DNA of 64,000 nt from Natronoarchaeum rubrum (GCF_024494695.1 NZ_JANHDP010000006.1:186001-250000), one strand, 5' to 3'. Shown: positions 49,348 through 58,430, counted from the stretch's first letter. The notes: generated by a model not told the origin, from the sequence alone. A program made the numbers and translations.

Positions 49348-52239
49348 ATGACAGGAGACGACGGCGGCGCGGACGGCGATCGGGGGACAGAGCGACTGCC
49401 GGACGTCGAGACCCTCCGAACCGTCGATCGGCGGACGCTACTGCGAGCGACCGGCGCGACGGCCGGGGCAGGGCTGCTGGGCGCCGCCGCGTCGCAACTG
49501 CTCGACGGCGACGGCGGGACGGCGGCGGCCGAAGGGATGACCGACCGCGAGGCCGCGATGGAACTGGTCGAAGAGGGGGCCGTGACCCACCGGGCCGTCG
49601 CGGACGGCGCGTGGACCGAGCGCACGACCTGGGACGCCGACGAGGCGCCCGACGACGGTGCGCGCGTCCACGTCCCCGAGGGGACGACGGTCAAAATCGG
49701 GGCGGAGCTATCAGCGCGGGTCGAGAGCGTCCGCGTCGACGGTAGCTTGCGCGTCGATCCGGCGACGGACACCCGCCTCGGCGTCCAGACGCTCGTCGTC
49801 GCCGAGACGGGGACGCTGGAGGTGGGGGCGCCGGAGACGCCCGTCGGACCGGCCGCGACGGCGACGATCGAGTTCCTCGACGGCGGGCCGATCGACGAGG
49901 ACGACGACCCCCGTCGAGTCGGCCGCGGGCTGATCGCGATGGGACGGACCCGAATCTGCGGGAGCGAGCGGACGTCGTGGACCGCCGCGGCGACCGCGCC
50001 CGAGGCCGGCGACGCGACGCTCGAACTCGACGCGGCGCCGACCGGCTGGTCGGCCGGCGACCGGATCGTCGTCGCCGGGCTCTCGACCCGGTCGGACGAG
50101 GACGAGAAGCGGACGATCGCGGCGGTCGACGGCGATCGGGTAGAACTGGACGAGCCGCTGCGCTTCGATCACGTCCCGCCCGCCGAGGACCTGTCGGCGT
50201 ACGTCGGCCATCTCGACCGGAACGTTCGCCTGCGATCGGAGACCGACGAGACGCCGCGGCGCGGCCACGTCATGTTCGCGACGCCGGACGTCGAGGTGCG
50301 ACACGCCGGCTTCTACGATCTCGGACGGACGGAGAAGCGCCGGCCGTTCACTAACCCCGCCAACGGCGTCCCGCCGCGGGACGTGGAGCCGAACCCGAAG
50401 GCTCGCTACGCCGTCCATTTCCACCACGTCGGGGTCGACATCGAAGACCCAGCCCGGATCGTCGGCTGCGCGGTCTGGGGGAGCCCCGGCTGGGGCTACG
50501 TCAACCACGGCAGCCACGTCGTCGTCGAGGACAGCGTGAGCTACGAGGTGACGGGCGCGGGGTTCGTCGCGGAGGCCGGCAACGAGATCGGCGCGTTCCG
50601 GCGGAACCTCGCGCTGCGCTCGCGGGGGTCGGGCCAGCGCGTCGACGCGCGCCAGTTCCGCGAGGACGCGGAGCCCGATCCGGAGAGCCGGCGAGCGTCG
50701 ATCGACGACTTCGGCCACGGCGGCCACGGCTTCTGGCTGCAGAGCCCCGCCGTCGCCGTCGAGGAAAACGTCGCGGCCGGCCACCGCCACTACGGCATCG
50801 TCTTCTGGAATCGGGCGCTGGCCGAGACGCCGACCGATCCCGAGAACATCGGCGGCGTCGTCGGGGAGCGCCCGAACTTCCCGATCGAGAACCTGGAGGG
50901 GCAGGCCGACCTGGCGACCTCCGACCGCGTCGTCGACGGCAAGGTCCCCTCCAGTTTCGTGGCGCTGCGCTCGTTCCGGGACAACGTCGTGTTCGCCTGC
51001 GGCGGGGGCGTCGAGATCTCGCGGCACATGTTCACCGAACCCCACCGACGCTACGACGAGTACGCGGTCGTCGAGAGGCTGACGGTCCACAGCGTCGGCG
51101 ACTTCGTCACGCAGTGGAACCGGGCGCTGGAGGACTCGGGCAACCTCGGGCTGAAAGTGCGCTACAGCGCGAACCTCCTGTTGCGGGACTGCCGCCTGCT
51201 GGGCGTCGACGGGACCGGGACGGGGATCGAGCGCAACCACGCCGTCGAGAACCTCACGATCGAGAACTCGACGATCGACGGGTGGGACCTGGGCCAGCGC
51301 GCGCCGACGCGTGGCGTCGCCCACCTCCGTGACTGCGCGTTCGACAACGATCGGAACGTGCTCGTCGAGACGGGGGCGACGAGCAAGTGGAACCCCGCCC
51401 AGCGCCTGCGGATCGAGGGGACGACGCTCGCGGGCGGCGAGGACGGAAACGTCGAACTGACGCTCGACGACGATCCGGAGTTCTGGGGGCTGCTCGGCGA
51501 CGAGAGCCGGATCGCGATCGAGGACCGGGAAGCGTACCTCCGCGGGCAGGCGTCCGACGCCGTCCCGTTCCCCGACGAGAGCGCGCTCGAAGAGATCGAC
51601 GGCGCGGACAAGCTCGGCGAGCTGACGGGCGAGGAGGGCCTCGATCCAGCTGCGCTCGTCGGGAAGTCGAACCGCGAGCTACAGTCGGCCTACGGCGTCT
51701 CGCTGCGGGGTGAGTTGCTCCCCGACGACGCCGTCGAAGACGAGCGACTCCGGGGCGCCCTGCTCGGGCCGGCGGGCGAGACGCCCGAGACCGTCGTGGT
51801 GCAGGCCGACGCCGGCGCGGTGAGCGACCCGCTCTCGGTCGGCGAGGACGAGACGGCGTCGAACGGCCGCTACGTCGCGCCGGGCGGCGCGAGCAGCGTC
51901 GACTACCCGCCGCGGTCGGGCCAGACCCGCGTCGCCTTCGAGGCGCCCGCGGGCGAGTACGCGCTGTGGGCCCGGGTCGTCACCCCGCGGAAGGACGCCG
52001 ACTCGTTCTGGGTGACGATCGACGATCGCGACTGGCTGCGCTGGGACTGGATCGGCCGCGGGCACACCTGGCACTGGGAGCGCGTCCATGACAGCGACGA
52101 CGACCACCGGCCGGCGACGTTCGATCTCGATGCGGGCGAGCACGAACTGCTGGTCGCCCACCGCGAGGCCGACACGAAACTCGACCAGTTGCTGCTGGCC
52201 GACGGCGACTACCGGCCGTTCGGCCCCGACCCGTTCTGA
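49348..52239 (+). CDS. Tat-exported G8-domain/parallel beta-helix protein with C-terminal carbohydrate-binding-like domain (CEMIP-like)
   Basis: 963 residues from the ATG at 49348. A Tat signal (RTVDRRTLLRATGATAGAGLLG) is followed by a G8 domain at about 86-200: GAWTERTTWDADEAPDDGARVHVPEG, then SVRVDGSLRVDPATDTRLGVQTLVV. A right-handed beta-helix follows with repeated H/N turns: YAVHFHHVGVD (H357, H359, H360), VGCAVWGSPGWGYVNHG, YEVTGAGFVAEAGNEIGAFRRNLAL, HGGHGFW, NLTIENSTID. Residues about 850-955 form a jelly-roll-like, CBM-type domain (VAFEAPAGEYALWARVV..FDLDAGEHELLVAHREADTKLDQLLLADG). The order resembles CEMIP/TMEM2 hyaluronan-related proteins. Likely acts on, or binds, extracellular acidic polysaccharide; activity is inferred. 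Confidence 0.8.
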   Translation: MTGDDGGADGDRGTERLPDVETLRTVDRRTLLRATGATAGAGLLGAAASQLLDGDGGTAAAEGMTDREAAMELVEEGAVTHRAVADGAWTERTTWDADEAPDDGARVHVPEGTTVKIGAELSARVESVRVDGSLRVDPATDTRLGVQTLVVAETGTLEVGAPETPVGPAATATIEFLDGGPIDEDDDPRRVGRGLIAMGRTRICGSERTSWTAAATAPEAGDATLELDAAPTGWSAGDRIVVAGLSTRSDEDEKRTIAAVDGDRVELDEPLRFDHVPPAEDLSAYVGHLDRNVRLRSETDETPRRGHVMFATPDVEVRHAGFYDLGRTEKRRPFTNPANGVPPRDVEPNPKARYAVHFHHVGVDIEDPARIVGCAVWGSPGWGYVNHGSHVVVEDSVSYEVTGAGFVAEAGNEIGAFRRNLALRSRGSGQRVDARQFREDAEPDPESRRASIDDFGHGGHGFWLQSPAVAVEENVAAGHRHYGIVFWNRALAETPTDPENIGGVVGERPNFPIENLEGQADLATSDRVVDGKVPSSFVALRSFRDNVVFACGGGVEISRHMFTEPHRRYDEYAVVERLTVHSVGDFVTQWNRALEDSGNLGLKVRYSANLLLRDCRLLGVDGTGTGIERNHAVENLTIENSTIDGWDLGQRAPTRGVAHLRDCAFDNDRNVLVETGATSKWNPAQRLRIEGTTLAGGEDGNVELTLDDDPEFWGLLGDESRIAIEDREAYLRGQASDAVPFPDESALEEIDGADKLGELTGEEGLDPAALVGKSNRELQSAYGVSLRGELLPDDAVEDERLRGALLGPAGETPETVVVQADAGAVSDPLSVGEDETASNGRYVAPGGASSVDYPPRSGQTRVAFEAPAGEYALWARVVTPRKDADSFWVTIDDRDWLRWDWIGRGHTWHWERVHDSDDDHRPATFDLDAGEHELLVAHREADTKLDQLLLADGDYRPFGPDPF

Positions 52240-52264
52240 GTCGACCCGCGGCCACGTGGAGAAC

Positions 52265-52270
52265 TTTTTT
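52265..52270 (+). terminator. T-tract after the G8-domain gene
   Basis: Six T residues begin 26 bases after the stop, inside otherwise GC-rich sequence, and likely end the long transcript before hflX. The rest of the 286 bp spacer to hflX holds no gene or promoter I can recognise. Confidence 0.45.
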
Positions 52271-52525
52271 GTGGGATCGACGACAACTATCGAGCGAGAT
52301 GGAGACCCTTTCTCCTCGCCCGTGACCGCGACCGGCGCGGCTCCCGCGTAGCGGAGCCAGGACGGACAGCGGTGCGGTCACGATTCGACCGGACGGACCC
52401 GACAGCCGCCGGTCCGTCCGCGGGATCGAGGACGACTGCAGTCGCAGCGACGCCGACCGCGGGTCCGTCCGCCGCGGCCCGGCAGCTGCGACCCTCAGCG
52501 GGCCGACGCGAGCGCCCGACGACAC

Positions 52526-53815
52526 GTGATACGACAAGCGATCATCGCAGCACGAGAGACGAACGAGCGACCGGACACGGCGGAGATCCGCGGCCTCGCC
52601 GAAGCGGCCGAGTACCGGATCGTCGGCGAGATCGACCAGCGCCGACGCGAGGACCCGAGCTACTATTTCGGACGGGGAAAGGCCGAAGAACTGGCGGCAC
52701 TCGCCGACAGGACCGAGGCCGACGCCGTCGTCGTCGACGGAGAACTCTCGCCGGGACAGACGGCGTCGCTCGGGGAGTTACTTCCCGACGGCGTCGAGGT
52801 GGTCGACCGCCATCGGCTGGTGCTCGGCATCTTCGCCGACCGAGCCGGCTCTCGGGCGGCCCGGCTGCAGGTTGAACTGGCTCAGTTGCGGTACTGGAAG
52901 CCGCGGCTGGAGGCGATCGTCGGGCAGGACGCCGCCGCCGAGGTGCGGTACCACAACGAGAACGACCGCCGGGTGCTGGACGTCGAGCGCCGGATCGAGA
53001 CGCTCCAGCGGACTCTGGAAGACGTGTCCGACGCTCGCTCGGACCGCCGCGAGCGGCGTCGATCGGAGGGGTTCGACCACGTCGCGCTCGCGGGCTACAC
53101 GAACGCCGGCAAGTCGACGCTGCTGCACCGGCTGGCCGACGAACTCTCGGTCGACGAGCGCGCGCCCGACCACGAGGACCTGACGGCAACGGCGAGCGTC
53201 GAAGACCAGCTGTTCGAGACGCTGGAGACGACGACCCGTCGGGCGACCGTCGGAGGCCGCCGCGCCCTGCTGACCGACACCGTCGGCTTCGTCGAGGGGT
53301 TACCCCACGATGCGGTCCGGTCCTTCGAGACGACGCTCAGGACGATCCGCGACGCCGACGCGACGCTGCTCGTGGTCGACGCCTGCGATCCGCCCGACGC
53401 CGTCGCAGAGAAGGTCGCAGTGACGCTCTCGACGCTCGGCGAGACGAGCGGCCCGGTAGTGCCGGTGTTGAACAAGGTCGACGCCGCGGCGGATCTCTCG
53501 GCGAGCCGCGCGGCGCTGCGCGACGCCGCGAGCGAGCGGGGCGGAGCAGGTCGCGATCCGATTCCGGCGAGCGCGCTGACCGGCGAGGGCGTCGACGACC
53601 TCCGGGCGGCCCTGCGCGACGCGCTGCCGACCGCCGAGACGGCGATCGAGGTGCCGAACTGCAGCGGGGCGCAGGCGCTGCTCTCGTGGGCGTACGACAG
53701 CGGACGCGTCTCCGCGGTCGCCTACGAGGGAGCGCGGCTATCGTTCCGCTTCGCGGCGCGGCCGGACGTCGTCGAGAAAGCGGAGCGAAAGGCGGCGACC
53801 GTCGGCGAACGATAG
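52526..53815 (+). CDS. hflX: GTPase HflX
   Basis: 429 residues from a GTG. N-terminal HflX domain: AAEYRIVGEIDQRRREDPSYYFGRGKAEELAAL and VVVDGELSPGQ, then a coiled helix VLDVERRIETLQRTLEDVSD, GTPase domain with G1 GYTNAGKST, G2 DLTATASVEDQ, G3 DTVGFVEGLPH, G4 NKVD and a short C-terminal subdomain. HflX binds the large ribosomal subunit and splits stalled or antibiotic-blocked ribosomes. It is convergent with the dipeptide-epimerase gene (8 bp gap). No partner in an operon. Confidence 0.94.
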   Translation: MIRQAIIAARETNERPDTAEIRGLAEAAEYRIVGEIDQRRREDPSYYFGRGKAEELAALADRTEADAVVVDGELSPGQTASLGELLPDGVEVVDRHRLVLGIFADRAGSRAARLQVELAQLRYWKPRLEAIVGQDAAAEVRYHNENDRRVLDVERRIETLQRTLEDVSDARSDRRERRRSEGFDHVALAGYTNAGKSTLLHRLADELSVDERAPDHEDLTATASVEDQLFETLETTTRRATVGGRRALLTDTVGFVEGLPHDAVRSFETTLRTIRDADATLLVVDACDPPDAVAEKVAVTLSTLGETSGPVVPVLNKVDAAADLSASRAALRDAASERGGAGRDPIPASALTGEGVDDLRAALRDALPTAETAIEVPNCSGAQALLSWAYDSGRVSAVAYEGARLSFRFAARPDVVEKAERKAATVGER

Positions 53816-53823
53816 TTGGTGGG

Positions 53824-54864
53824 CTAGCGCTCGCGGACGCCGGTGCCCGGCCGGCCGACCCCGGCGAGGTCGATCTCGCCGCCGGGCATCGGGACGCCCT
53901 CGAAGGGGTCGTCGGCCAGCAGCAGAGAGCCGTCCAGGTCGACGTAGTCGGAAAGCGGCGCGAGGTGGGCCATCGCGGCGATCGAGGGCTGAGCCTCGAC
54001 CATACAGCCCAGCATCACGTCCAGCCCCTGGGCGTCGGCGGCGTGGATCATCCGCCGGGCCTCGCGCAAACTCGCGCACTTCGAGAGCTTGATGACGATC
54101 ACGTCGGCGCGATCGGCGACCGCGGGCACGTCCGGCAGCCGGACGCAGCTCTCGTCGGCGGCGATCGGGAGCGAAGCGCGCTCGTACACCCGGCGCAGGG
54201 CCTCGGGCTCGTCTGCGGGGACGGGCTGTTCGAGCAGCTCGACGCCGAAATCCGCCAGAAAGTCGGCCATCCGAACCGCCTCGGCGCGCGACCAGGCCTC
54301 GTTGGCGTCGACCCGCAGCGCGGCGTCCGGCGCGGCCGAGCGGATAGTTCGAACGATCTCGCGGTCCCGGTCGGTGCCGAGCTTGACCTTCAGCGTCGAG
54401 AACCCCCTGTCGACGGCCTCACGGGCGTGCTCGGCCATCGCCTCGACGTCGTCGAGACCGATCGTGTAGCAGGTCTCGGGCGCCCGGTCGGGATCGAGCC
54501 CCCACAGGCGGTACAGCGGGAGATCGGCGCGCTTCGCCGCGAGGTCGTGGAGCGCGACGCTAACGGCGCCGCGTGCGGCGGGGTTCCGGCGGAAGAGCTC
54601 GCCGAGTCGGCGCTCGATCCGGTCGAGCGCGTGAGGGTCGCCGATCTCCTCGACGGCGTCGAGCAGGTCCGGAAGGGCGGCTGTCGCCGTCGCCGCGGTC
54701 TCGCCGTAGTGGCGCGTCGGCGCGGCGCCGCCGATCCCCTCGTTGCCGTCGCCGTCGCGGATCCTGACCAGCGGGTACTCGACGGTACGAGTCGTCCCGC
54801 GGGCGATGGTGAACGGCCGTTCCGTGTCGAGCGAGAGCGTCTCGAACTCGGCGTCGAGCGTCAC
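53824..54864 (-). CDS. dgcA: Dipeptide epimerase/enolase superfamily protein (DgcA-like)
   Basis: 346 residues, starting at a GTG that overlaps the preceding stop (GTGA, 54861-54864). Enolase-superfamily catalytic residues are present: the KxK motif STLKVKLGTDRD, metal-binding Asp in RVDANEAW, Glu in LLEQPVPADE, Asp in PIAADESC, and the second Lys in IVIKLSKCASL. It belongs to the L-Ala-D/L-Glu epimerase branch. Its immediate coupling with the DUF1611 gene matches the dgcN-dgcA pair reported to act on D-glutamate via N-acetylation. No transporter gene adjacent. Confidence 0.82.
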   Translation of the reverse strand: MTLDAEFETLSLDTERPFTIARGTTRTVEYPLVRIRDGDGNEGIGGAAPTRHYGETAATATAALPDLLDAVEEIGDPHALDRIERRLGELFRRNPAARGAVSVALHDLAAKRADLPLYRLWGLDPDRAPETCYTIGLDDVEAMAEHAREAVDRGFSTLKVKLGTDRDREIVRTIRSAAPDAALRVDANEAWSRAEAVRMADFLADFGVELLEQPVPADEPEALRRVYERASLPIAADESCVRLPDVPAVADRADVIVIKLSKCASLREARRMIHAADAQGLDVMLGCMVEAQPSIAAMAHLAPLSDYVDLDGSLLLADDPFEGVPMPGGEIDLAGVGRPGTGVRER

Positions 54865-55874
54865 AGCAGCGCCTCCAGCAGTTCGTCGGTGCCCTGTCGG
54901 ATCGGGTCGGCGGCGGGCGCGTCGAGGGCCTCCGAATAGTCGGCGACGGCGTCGACCGCGGCCGTCTCGGGGTACTCCGAGGTGTTGAGCGCGCCCGCGG
55001 CGACGTCCGTCTCGCGGACCGGCGCCGCCAGCCCCTCGTACAGGTCGACGTACGTCTCGATCGGCGGAATGTCGAACGACTCGTAGCCGTGGATCGCCTC
55101 GCGGCCGGCCTCGTGACACAGCACGAGCTTGTCGGGCATCGCGCCGTGGAGGATGCCGCAGGTCACCGCGGAGTACGCCGGGTGGACGATGCTGCCCTGG
55201 CCCTCGACGAACAGGTAGTCGTGATCGTCGCCGACCTCTCGGATCATACGCTCGACCGCGCCGGCGGTGAAATCCGAGATCGTCCGGTCGATCGGGATCC
55301 CCCAGCCCTCGATCATGATCCCGGTCTGGCCCGTGGGAACGACGGCGGCGTCGTGCCCGGCCTCGGCGGCGGCGCGGGCGAGTTCCATCGTCGTCGTCAT
55401 CTTCCCGGTGTTGCAGTCGGTGCCGACGGTGAGAATCACCTCGGCGTCGACCTCGTCGGTCCGCCCCTGACTGACCGTCAGGTCGTCGGGCGGCTTGCGC
55501 ACGTCTCGAAGCTCGCCGCCGTGTTCCTCGGCGAGGCGGGCGAACTCCTCGTCCTCCGAGAGGAAGTAGTGCAGGCCGGCGATCACGTCGCAGCCACGTT
55601 CGAGGGCGGTGACGACGTCTGCGCGCCAGGACTCGTCGAAGCCGCCGCCGATCGGCGCGACGCCGATTATCAGCGCGTCGATCGAGGCGTCGACCGCGCT
55701 CATCCCCGAGACGATCGGAGCGTCCTGCACGTCGTCAACGTGATCGTCGACCTGCGTCCCGGCGCTGTCCCGATCCAGCACCGCGACGACGTCGTGGTCG
55801 CCGTACCGCAGGACCCCTAGCGCCGTCTTCGCGTCGCCGGGGAACTTCTCGTGGGCCAGAATTGCCACTCGCAT
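54861..55874 (-). CDS. dgcN: DUF1611 family protein (DgcN-like, putative D-glutamate N-acetyltransferase)
   Basis: 337 residues. The N-terminus MRVAILAHEKFPGDAKTALGVLRYGDHDVVAVLDRDSAG is a Rossmann-like fold; a Walker-A-like TVGTDCNTGKMTTTMELARAA and LFVEGQGSIVHPAYSAVT follow, typical of DUF1611. DUF1611 proteins were shown in marine bacteria (DgcN) to acetylate D-glutamate in partnership with an epimerase, DgcA. The stop overlaps the dgcA start by four bases (GTGA), so the two are one operon. The D-glutamate source is unknown. The start at 55874 is chosen; upstream is unstructured. Confidence 0.8.
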   Translation of the reverse strand: MRVAILAHEKFPGDAKTALGVLRYGDHDVVAVLDRDSAGTQVDDHVDDVQDAPIVSGMSAVDASIDALIIGVAPIGGGFDESWRADVVTALERGCDVIAGLHYFLSEDEEFARLAEEHGGELRDVRKPPDDLTVSQGRTDEVDAEVILTVGTDCNTGKMTTTMELARAAAEAGHDAAVVPTGQTGIMIEGWGIPIDRTISDFTAGAVERMIREVGDDHDYLFVEGQGSIVHPAYSAVTCGILHGAMPDKLVLCHEAGREAIHGYESFDIPPIETYVDLYEGLAAPVRETDVAAGALNTSEYPETAAVDAVADYSEALDAPAADPIRQGTDELLEALL

Positions 55875-56033
55875 GGCAGGGGCTACGCGCCGATGCTTAA
55901 CAGTTGTATGGGAACGATTCCGCGCTCGTTCGGGCTCGCTCACCGTCGCCTCGGTCGATCGGACGGTACCGGCGAGGGCGGCGCGGTGACGATAATCGAC
56001 GCTACGGTCCAGACAGTTGAATATGCACCACAT

Positions 56034-56079
56034 AAGTTATAGAGATGCGTGCTATCTCTTATCTCGATAACTTAATATA
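56034..56079 (+). promoter_or_regulatory. Inverted repeat and TATA box upstream of the DoxX gene
   Basis: AAGTTATAGAGAT (56034-56046) and ATCTCGATAACTT (56061-56073) are inverted repeats with one mismatch in 13, separated by 14 bases. The right arm runs directly into a TATA-like element TAATATA (56073-56079), so a bound repressor or activator would touch the promoter. The gene starts at 56117, about 15-20 nt after the predicted start site. Confidence 0.6.
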
Positions 56080-56116
56080 CGTACCCGACCTTTCTAAGAG
56101 TAGGAGTGTTTTACAA

Positions 56117-56692
56117 ATGACATCCTCGACCATCAACCCCGAAAGCAGCAACACGTTCGCCAGCACGATCCGCGGCCACACCGTCACCGGCCGGGCGCAC
56201 AGCCTCAGCGCGTGGTTCGTCCTCTCGCTCCGGCTCATGATGGGCTGGGCGTTCGCGTACTCGGGCTTCACGAAGATCGTCGCCGCCGAGCCGTTCGACG
56301 CTGGCGGCTACCTGGAGTTCAGCGCGGCGACGAACGGCAACCCGCTCGCGGGGCTGTTCGCCTGGATGGGCTCGACGCCGTGGTTCGTCGAGTTCGCGAA
56401 CGTCGCGGTCCCGTGGGGCGAACTCCTGATCGGCCTGGGCCTGCTCGTCGGCGCGGTCGTCCGCCTCGCGGCGTTCTTCGGCGCGCTCATGATGCTCATG
56501 TTCTACTTCGGCAACTGGGACATCGCCCACGGCGTGATCAACGGCGACTTCGCGTACATGCTCGTGTTCCTCGCGGTCGCCGCGTTCGGCGCGGGCCGCA
56601 TCCTCGGGCTGGACGCCTACATCGAGCAGTACGAGGTTGGCGGCGAGCCGCTCGTCGAGAAATACCCCGCGCTCGACTACATCCTCGGCTGA
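56117..56692 (+). CDS. DoxX family membrane protein
   Basis: 191 residues from the ATG at 56117. Four transmembrane helices: LSLRLMMGWAFAYSGFTKIV, VPWGELLIGLGLLVGAVVRLAAFFGALMMLMFYFGN, and GVINGDFAYMLVFLAVAAFGAGRILG, with WAFAYSGFTKIVAAEPFDAGGYLEFSA, GNPLAGLFAWMGSTPWFVEF and WDIAHGVINGDFAYM conserved as in DoxX/DoxD-type proteins (terminal oxidase or thiosulfate:quinone oxidoreductase small-subunit relatives). Electron-transfer function is likely but not shown. The upstream palindrome suggests regulated expression. Confidence 0.83.
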   Translation: MTSSTINPESSNTFASTIRGHTVTGRAHSLSAWFVLSLRLMMGWAFAYSGFTKIVAAEPFDAGGYLEFSAATNGNPLAGLFAWMGSTPWFVEFANVAVPWGELLIGLGLLVGAVVRLAAFFGALMMLMFYFGNWDIAHGVINGDFAYMLVFLAVAAFGAGRILGLDAYIEQYEVGGEPLVEKYPALDYILG

Positions 56693-56850
56693 GCGGGGAG
56701 AGCACCACCTGCCGCTCCGTCCCGTCCTGCTCGTTCTTTCGCCGATTTCGATACCGCCGAGCCCGGGGCTCGCGTCGTCACGACCGCCATCGGGGTTCCG
56801 ATCGGCAGGAAGTTTATGCTACGGCGAGACAAACCATACCGGTCGAGGAG

Positions 56851-57285
56851 ATGTACGACGACATCCTGGTGCCGACCGACGGGAGCGACGGAACCGAACA
56901 GACGCTCGAGCACGCCGTGGAAATCGCCCGGAACCACGGCGCGCGGCTGCACGCGCTGTCGGTGGTCGACCGCCGGGTGTATCTCGCCGCCGAAGGCGAG
57001 GAGCGCGAGGAGGTGATGGCGAAACTGCGCGGTGAGGCCGAGGACGCCATCGCGCTGGTCGAGGATCGGCTGGCCGACGCCGACGTGGCGGTCACCGCCG
57101 AGATCGTCGACGGGACGCCGCACAAGGAGATCCTCGAGTACGCCGAGGACGCCGACGTGGATCTGATCGCGATCGGCACCCACGGCCGGACGGGCCGGGA
57201 TCGCCTGGAGAACCTCGGCAGCGTCACCGAGCGGGTCGTCGAGGACGCCGACCGGACGGTGCTCGTCGTTTCGATCGACGAGTGA
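56851..57285 (+). CDS. Universal stress protein (UspA family)
   Basis: 144 residues. MYDDILVPTDGSDGTEQTLEHAVEIARNHGARLHALSVVD, VTAEIVDGTPHKEILEYAEDADVDLIAIGTHGRTGRDRLENLGSVTERVVEDADRTVLVVS. The ATP-binding motif GTHGRTGxDRxxLGSVTERVV with its Gly-rich turn is complete, so it is an ATP-binding UspA. The start ATG at 56851 has a TTTATG element about 35 bp before. No operon partner. Haloarchaea carry many such genes, often stress-linked; individual roles are unknown. Confidence 0.9.
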   Translation: MYDDILVPTDGSDGTEQTLEHAVEIARNHGARLHALSVVDRRVYLAAEGEEREEVMAKLRGEAEDAIALVEDRLADADVAVTAEIVDGTPHKEILEYAEDADVDLIAIGTHGRTGRDRLENLGSVTERVVEDADRTVLVVSIDE

Positions 57286-57361
57286 CCGGCCGTCTCGGGA
57301 ACTGATTACGGAAGAGTGACCGAGCGTCGCGGGGGCCGGGCGGGACAGTTCTATCGCTCCG

Positions 57362-58408
57362 TCAGTTCGACAGCGCGTCGTCCTCGTCGCCGTCGGGCGT
57401 TCGCAGCGCCGACTGGAGCCCCATCTCGGCGACGTTGGCGCCGTACTCGGCGGTCCGCTCGACGCTGTCGAGCACCGTCGCCAGCAGGTGGGCGTCGGCG
57501 ATCTCGCCGTCGTACAGCCGCCGGTCGATCGCGCGGACGTCCTCGACGACGGCGTCGCGCCGCTCGGCGACGGCCTGCAGCCCCGACAGCGACGGCTCCT
57601 CTAGCTGTTCGTCCATCGCCGTCCGGACGATCTCGCGGGAGCGCTCGCCGAGTTCGTCGAGTTCGTCGCCGAGTTCCGCGGGCGGGGCCGCCGACTGTCG
57701 GCGCGCGACGCCGGCGATCTTCTCGGCGTGGTCGGCGACCCGCTCCAGTTGGCGGGCGATCCGGTAGTACGCGAACGCCTCAGTCCGATCGACGTCGAAC
57801 GTGACTGCCTCGCGGACGTCAGAGAGCCCGCGGTGGAACTGCCGGCTGACCAGCCCGAACAGCCGGTCGACCTCGTCGTCCTGATCGGCGACGCGGCGGG
57901 CGAGTTCGGCGTCGTGCTCCCGGACCGCGTCGATGGCGTCCTCGTGCATCGTCAGGGCGGTCAGGCGCATCTGGACGACCGTCTGGCGCAGCGACACCTC
58001 GGCGCCGTCGAGCAGGCTGCGGATCGTGATGCGCGTCGGCGTCTGGGAGTGGATCTCGATGCCGACGAGACGGGTCACCGCGGCGCGGACGGCTCGCCGG
58101 CGCTCGGCGTCGAACTCGATCGGGCTGGTCAGGACGATCTCGTCGTAGCCGGCGACGTAGGCGGTCAGAACGGTGTCCGCGAGCGCGTCGGGGCCGAACT
58201 CGGCGGCCTCGATCTCGACCGTCCGGCCGTCGTCGTCGGTCTCTCTCGCGGCGACGAGCCTGTCGTCGGAAGCATAGAGGAACAGCGGCGTCCCCGTCTC
58301 GATGCCGTTCTCCGTCGCCCACTCTTTGGGCAGCGAGATCGTGTACGTCGACCCGCCGGTGAGCTGGACCTTGCGTCGGATCGGTTCGTCGGTGCCGTTC
58401 GTCGTCAT
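57362..58408 (-). CDS. PhoU-like phosphate regulator with AbrB/SpoVT-type N-terminus
   Basis: 348 residues. The first 55 residues, EPIRRKVQLTGGSTYTISLPKEWATENGIETGTPLFLYASDDRLVAARE, are an AbrB-type swapped-hairpin DNA-binding domain. The rest is PhoU-like: LRQTVVQMRLTALTMHEDAIDAVREHDAELARRVADQDDEVDRLFGLVSRQFHRGL and YYRIARQLERVADHAEKIAGVARRQ, the ExxxD-containing metal-binding helices. It may link phosphate signalling to transcription. Its ATG is 22 bp after the phoU stop, so the two form an operon; no pst genes are next to it. Confidence 0.87.
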   Translation of the reverse strand: MTTNGTDEPIRRKVQLTGGSTYTISLPKEWATENGIETGTPLFLYASDDRLVAARETDDDGRTVEIEAAEFGPDALADTVLTAYVAGYDEIVLTSPIEFDAERRRAVRAAVTRLVGIEIHSQTPTRITIRSLLDGAEVSLRQTVVQMRLTALTMHEDAIDAVREHDAELARRVADQDDEVDRLFGLVSRQFHRGLSDVREAVTFDVDRTEAFAYYRIARQLERVADHAEKIAGVARRQSAAPPAELGDELDELGERSREIVRTAMDEQLEEPSLSGLQAVAERRDAVVEDVRAIDRRLYDGEIADAHLLATVLDSVERTAEYGANVAEMGLQSALRTPDGDEDDALSN

Positions 58409-58430
58409 GGTGTCGGGGTGGGAATCTGCA

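Noticed and set aside
55875..56116. In-frame extension of the DoxX protein to 56045
   Set aside because: Would start before the TATA box and include the inverted repeat; the ATG at 56117 fits the promoter.
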